A DNA stretch of 6,837 nucleotides from an uncultured Collinsella sp. (GTDB taxonomy: Bacteria > Actinomycetota > Coriobacteriia > Coriobacteriales > Coriobacteriaceae). Numbering within the stretch: the stretch's first letter is position 1; every line of letters begins with the position of its first letter. This document shows positions 4,620 to 6,837 of this stretch, piece after piece. The translations under genes were made by a program, and so were the position numbers. A model generated the notes under the pieces. The model searched no databases, was not told the origin of the DNA, and worked only from the letters and a program-made list of their open reading frames with translations. The stretch covers positions 1 to 6,837 of the forward strand of contig CABVBR010000112.1 of the NCBI GenBank assembly GCA_902496645.1. The letters are read 5' to 3'.

Positions 4620-5780
4620 CTACTTGGAAAGCTCGTCGGCGAGGGCCTCGATCTGAGCGCGCGAGGCGTCGTTGAGCGAGCCCAGCACAGTCACTTTGTT
4701 CTGCGTCAGGGTGATGTCCTTCATACCCTCGAGCTCCTTGGTCATAACCTTGGCGGCAGCGGGCGCCCAGGAACCGGACTCGACAAGCGCCACGGTACGG
4801 TTCTGGTAGGCATGCTCGGCGAGCGTGTGGATAAATGTGCTCATGCACGGGAAGATCTCGCCCTGATAGGTAATGGAGGCGAGCACCAGACGGTCGTAGC
4901 GGAACGCATCCTCAACGGCCTCGGCCATGTCGTCGCGAGCCAGATCAAAGACGGAGACCTTCTGGCCGCGAGCCTCGAGCGCAGATGCGAGCTCCTCGAC
5001 GGCAGCCTTCAGATGGCCATACACGCTCGCATAGGCGATCGTGATGCCCTCGTCCTCGGGCTGATAGCTCGACCAGGTGTTATAGGTGTCGAGGTAGTAG
5101 CCCAGGTTCTCGGTCAGCACGGGGCCGTGGAGCGGGCAGATAATCTGGATGTCCAGGTCGGCGGCCTTCTTGAGGACGGCCTGCACAAACTTGCCGAACT
5201 TACCGACGATGCCAAAGTAGTAGCGGCGAGCCTCGCAAGCCCAGCCCTCGGGATCCTCGATGTCGTTGGCGCCAAACTTGCCAAAGCCGTCGGCACTAAA
5301 GAGCACCTTGTCGGTGGACTCGTAGGAGAAGATCACCTCAGGCCAGTGAACGTTGGGGGCGCCGATAAAGGTCAGGCTGTGGCCACCCAGGTCGAGCACG
5401 TCGCCCTCTTTGACGACCATCTTGCGCTCGGGGTAGTCGGTGCCAAAGTAGTTGACCATCATGCGGAAGGCGCCCATGCTGGCCACAATCTGGGCCTGGG
5501 GATAGCGCTCCATAAAGGCAGCGATGCCGGCGGAGTGATCGGGCTCCATGTGATGGACGACCAGGTAGTCGGGCGTACGGCCGTCAAGCGCGGCCTCGAG
5601 GTTGCCGAGCCACTCGTCAACAAAACCGCCGTCGACTGAATCGGCGACAGCGATCTTTTCGCCCAAGATAACGTAGCTGTTGTATGCCATACCGTTCTCG
5701 GACACATCGTACTGGCCCTCGAACAGGTCAATGTCGTGATCGTCGACACCGATGTAGCGGATATCCTTGGTGATCTCCAT
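4620..5780 (-). CDS. fprA: FprA-family A-type flavoprotein (flavo-diiron O2/NO reductase)
   Basis: A cytosolic flavo-diiron protein of 386 residues that reduces O2 to water and/or NO to N2O, protecting anaerobes from oxidative or nitrosative stress. The N-terminal metallo-beta-lactamase-like domain (about 30-240) has the full diiron set: HxExDH at 77-82 (His77, Glu79, Asp81, His82), His145 in NVHWPE, Asp164 in FSADGFG and His218 in PLHG. The C-terminal flavodoxin domain (about 246-386) shows the FMN phosphate loop ASVYGHLKAA (251-260), then TYQGEIFP and ESGSWAP. It ends there with no rubredoxin or flavin reductase fusion, so it is class A and needs a separate electron donor. The start at 5780 has AGGAGG nine bases before it; the frame continues to 5906, but the added 42 residues look non-coding. 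The LacI-type gene lies 129 bases upstream on the same strand. Confidence 0.95.
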   Translation of the reverse strand: MEITKDIRYIGVDDHDIDLFEGQYDVSENGMAYNSYVILGEKIAVADSVDGGFVDEWLGNLEAALDGRTPDYLVVHHMEPDHSAGIAAFMERYPQAQIVASMGAFRMMVNYFGTDYPERKMVVKEGDVLDLGGHSLTFIGAPNVHWPEVIFSYESTDKVLFSADGFGKFGANDIEDPEGWACEARRYYFGIVGKFGKFVQAVLKKAADLDIQIICPLHGPVLTENLGYYLDTYNTWSSYQPEDEGITIAYASVYGHLKAAVEELASALEARGQKVSVFDLARDDMAEAVEDAFRYDRLVLASITYQGEIFPCMSTFIHTLAEHAYQNRTVALVESGSWAPAAAKVMTKELEGMKDITLTQNKVTVLGSLNDASRAQIEALADELSK

Positions 5781-5796
5781 CAGGCAAAGCCTCCTA

Positions 5797-5820
5797 GATA
5801 GACAAAAGAACCCGTCTATC
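5797..5820. promoter_or_regulatory. Inverted repeat at the flavo-diiron promoter, candidate operator
   Basis: GATAGAC (5797-5803) and GTCTATC (5814-5820) are perfect seven-base arms with a ten-base spacer. One arm overlaps the -10 box on the - strand; the other ends one base from the AGGAGG ribosome site. Because the predicted transcript would begin near 5811, the promoter-side arm would not be in the RNA. A protein-binding site is therefore likelier than an RNA hairpin. Confidence 0.45.
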
Positions 5821-5826
5821 ATAACA
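5818..5826 (-). promoter_or_regulatory. Extended -10 promoter of the flavo-diiron gene
   Basis: Read on the - strand this is TGTTATGAT, that is TG-N-TATGAT, an extended -10 element. The spot where a -35 box would lie is poor, which extended -10 promoters tolerate. A start about seven bases on gives a leader of roughly 30 bases with AGGAGG well placed. Confidence 0.45.
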
Positions 5827-5909
5827 CTAGGCAGTATCCCAACTGTTATCTGCCGGCATCCATACCGATTGTTATTGAAATGCGATAAATCGCCGTTTAC
5901 CTGCACAAA

Positions 5910-6837
5910 CTATGCGCGCAGTATCGCCGTGCTATGTCGAATAATGAGCTGGCCGGGAATACGGATGGCAACGGTTTTGCCCGCCGCACCCGCCTCGGGA
6001 ACCGCATGCTCAAACACCTCGCGTCCGCGCTGATGTAGATCGAATCGCACGGTCGTGAGCTCGTTGTGTGCCACAAAATCATCGAGCGAATCGTCGACGC
6101 CCACCACGCTCACGTCCTCGGGCACGCGCAAGCCGCTATCGCGCAGCGCGGCGATGGCACCGTTTGCCATTTGGTCGTTTGCCGCGTAAATCGCCGTCAT
6201 GGTGCGGTCGTGCTCGGCCAGATATCTGCCGGCCTCGTAACCGCTGTTGGCAGACCAATCGCCCTCGAGCGGCGCCTGCGGCTTAATGTGCTTACGCTCG
6301 AGTGCATCCTGCCAACCGGCGCGACGAAACTGCTCGTCGACCGAGAACGACGGGCCGCCAATATAGCGAATCTGCTCGTGTCCCAGCTCAAACAGATGAT
6401 CCATGAGCAACAGCGAGCAGCCGTAATGGTCGGAATCGACCGTGGTCACGCGCGGATGCGCGTACATGGTAACGATGACCGTGCCAATGCCCGGCAGTGG
6501 ATCAAACGTCTCAAAATCGGGTGCCATGCGACTCATGCCGATAATGATGCCGTCCACGGGCAGCGCGGCCATACGACGCGTGGCCTCGGCAAGCGAGAAT
6601 TCCTCGGTCTTGGACATCTCGACCAGCGTGATGGCGCAATTATGCTCGCGAGCAGCGCTGGCGATGCCGTCGATCATTGAGAGGTTGCCAAACTTGGTGA
6701 CATCGTTGACGCACAGGCCGACCGAATGGTAACGGCCATCGCGCAGCGAGCGACCGGCATAACTCGGACGAAAGCCGAGCTCTTGCATAGCGGCCTGCAC
6801 GCGCTGGCGCGTCTGCTCGTTGACGTTGGGCAAGCCG
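5910..6837 (-). CDS. LacI-family transcriptional regulator, N-terminus outside window
   Basis: At least 309 codons are open on the - strand, ending in TAG at 5912-5910. The beginning (LPNVNEQTRQRVQAAMQELG, then FRPSYAGRSLRDGR) matches the end of the LacI helix-turn-helix domain and the hinge helix. Only about 25 residues of the DNA-binding head are missing, beyond base 6837. The TTG at 6833 is inside the gene and not the start. The rest is the periplasmic-binding-protein-like effector domain: VGLCVND, PVDGIIIGMSRM, TVDSDHYGCSLLLMDHLFELGH, YIGGPSFSVDEQFRRAGW, TAIYAANDQMANGAIAAL and PEDVSVVGVDDS, all classic LacI/GalR landmarks. The effector is probably a sugar but cannot be named. Targets may lie upstream, outside the window. 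The flavo-diiron gene follows after 129 bases with its own promoter-like sequence. Confidence 0.93.
   Translation of the reverse strand, partial: GLPNVNEQTRQRVQAAMQELGFRPSYAGRSLRDGRYHSVGLCVNDVTKFGNLSMIDGIASAAREHNCAITLVEMSKTEEFSLAEATRRMAALPVDGIIIGMSRMAPDFETFDPLPGIGTVIVTMYAHPRVTTVDSDHYGCSLLLMDHLFELGHEQIRYIGGPSFSVDEQFRRAGWQDALERKHIKPQAPLEGDWSANSGYEAGRYLAEHDRTMTAIYAANDQMANGAIAALRDSGLRVPEDVSVVGVDDSLDDFVAHNELTTVRFDLHQRGREVFEHAVPEAGAAGKTVAIRIPGQLIIRHSTAILRA

Noticed and set aside
4608..5639. 343-codon + strand frame antisense to the flavo-diiron gene
   Set aside because: The opposite strand encodes a complete flavo-diiron protein with all metal ligands; the + frame shows no family features.
5882..5893. 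GCGAT-AA-ATCGC as terminator of the LacI-type gene
   Set aside because: A five-base stem with a two-base loop and no T-run is too weak to call.
5781..5906. 42-residue N-terminal extension of the flavo-diiron protein
   Set aside because: AGGAGG nine bases before the ATG at 5780 and typical family length fix the start; the extension runs through the promoter.
6066..6680. 204-codon + strand frame antisense to the LacI-type gene
   Set aside because: The LacI effector domain on the - strand explains the sequence; the + product has no known pattern.

Overview
The window reads as bacterial chromosome, probably from a gut actinobacterium of the class Coriobacteriia (Collinsella or Olsenella-like). 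I infer this from the GC-rich codon use, the AGGAGG-type ribosome sites, the gene families present (flavo-diiron protein, DeoR and LacI sugar regulators) and a GGGGACAGGCACC-bearing terminator. There is no 16S rRNA or other marker gene, so the assignment is tentative.

Left part (1-2325, all on +): the C-terminal half of a Vsr mismatch endonuclease, cut by the window edge; a 251-base gap without a recognisable gene; a 69-residue unknown small ORF with a strong AGGAGG site; an AraC-family regulator with an N-terminal cupin and a C-terminal double HTH; and a HAD-superfamily phosphatase. Sampled lines here are visibly less GC-rich (about 45-55%) than the rest (about 62-67%), so this may be an accessory block.

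Boundary (2326-2549): between the convergent HAD and aldolase genes lies the most striking object in the window, a nested palindrome of 151 bases. It has perfect 37-base outer arms, perfect 16-base inner arms and a 6-base apical stem.

Right part (2550-6837): a class II fructose/tagatose-bisphosphate aldolase (-) diverges from a DeoR-family sugar-phosphate regulator (+). Their shared control region carries a promoter and A/T-rich palindromes. After a strong hairpin terminator come, on the - strand, an FprA-type flavo-diiron protein (O2 or NO reductase of anaerobes) and, upstream of it, a LacI-family regulator whose DNA-binding domain lies beyond the window.

How the genes may work together: the aldolase and DeoR pair looks like a glycolytic or sugar-phosphate step with a local sensor of phosphorylated sugar. 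The LacI gene precedes the flavo-diiron gene in the same direction, but the latter has its own promoter-like and operator-like sequences. I see no convincing new multi-gene system. The giant palindrome, the orphan small ORF and the palindromic control sites are the items worth checking.
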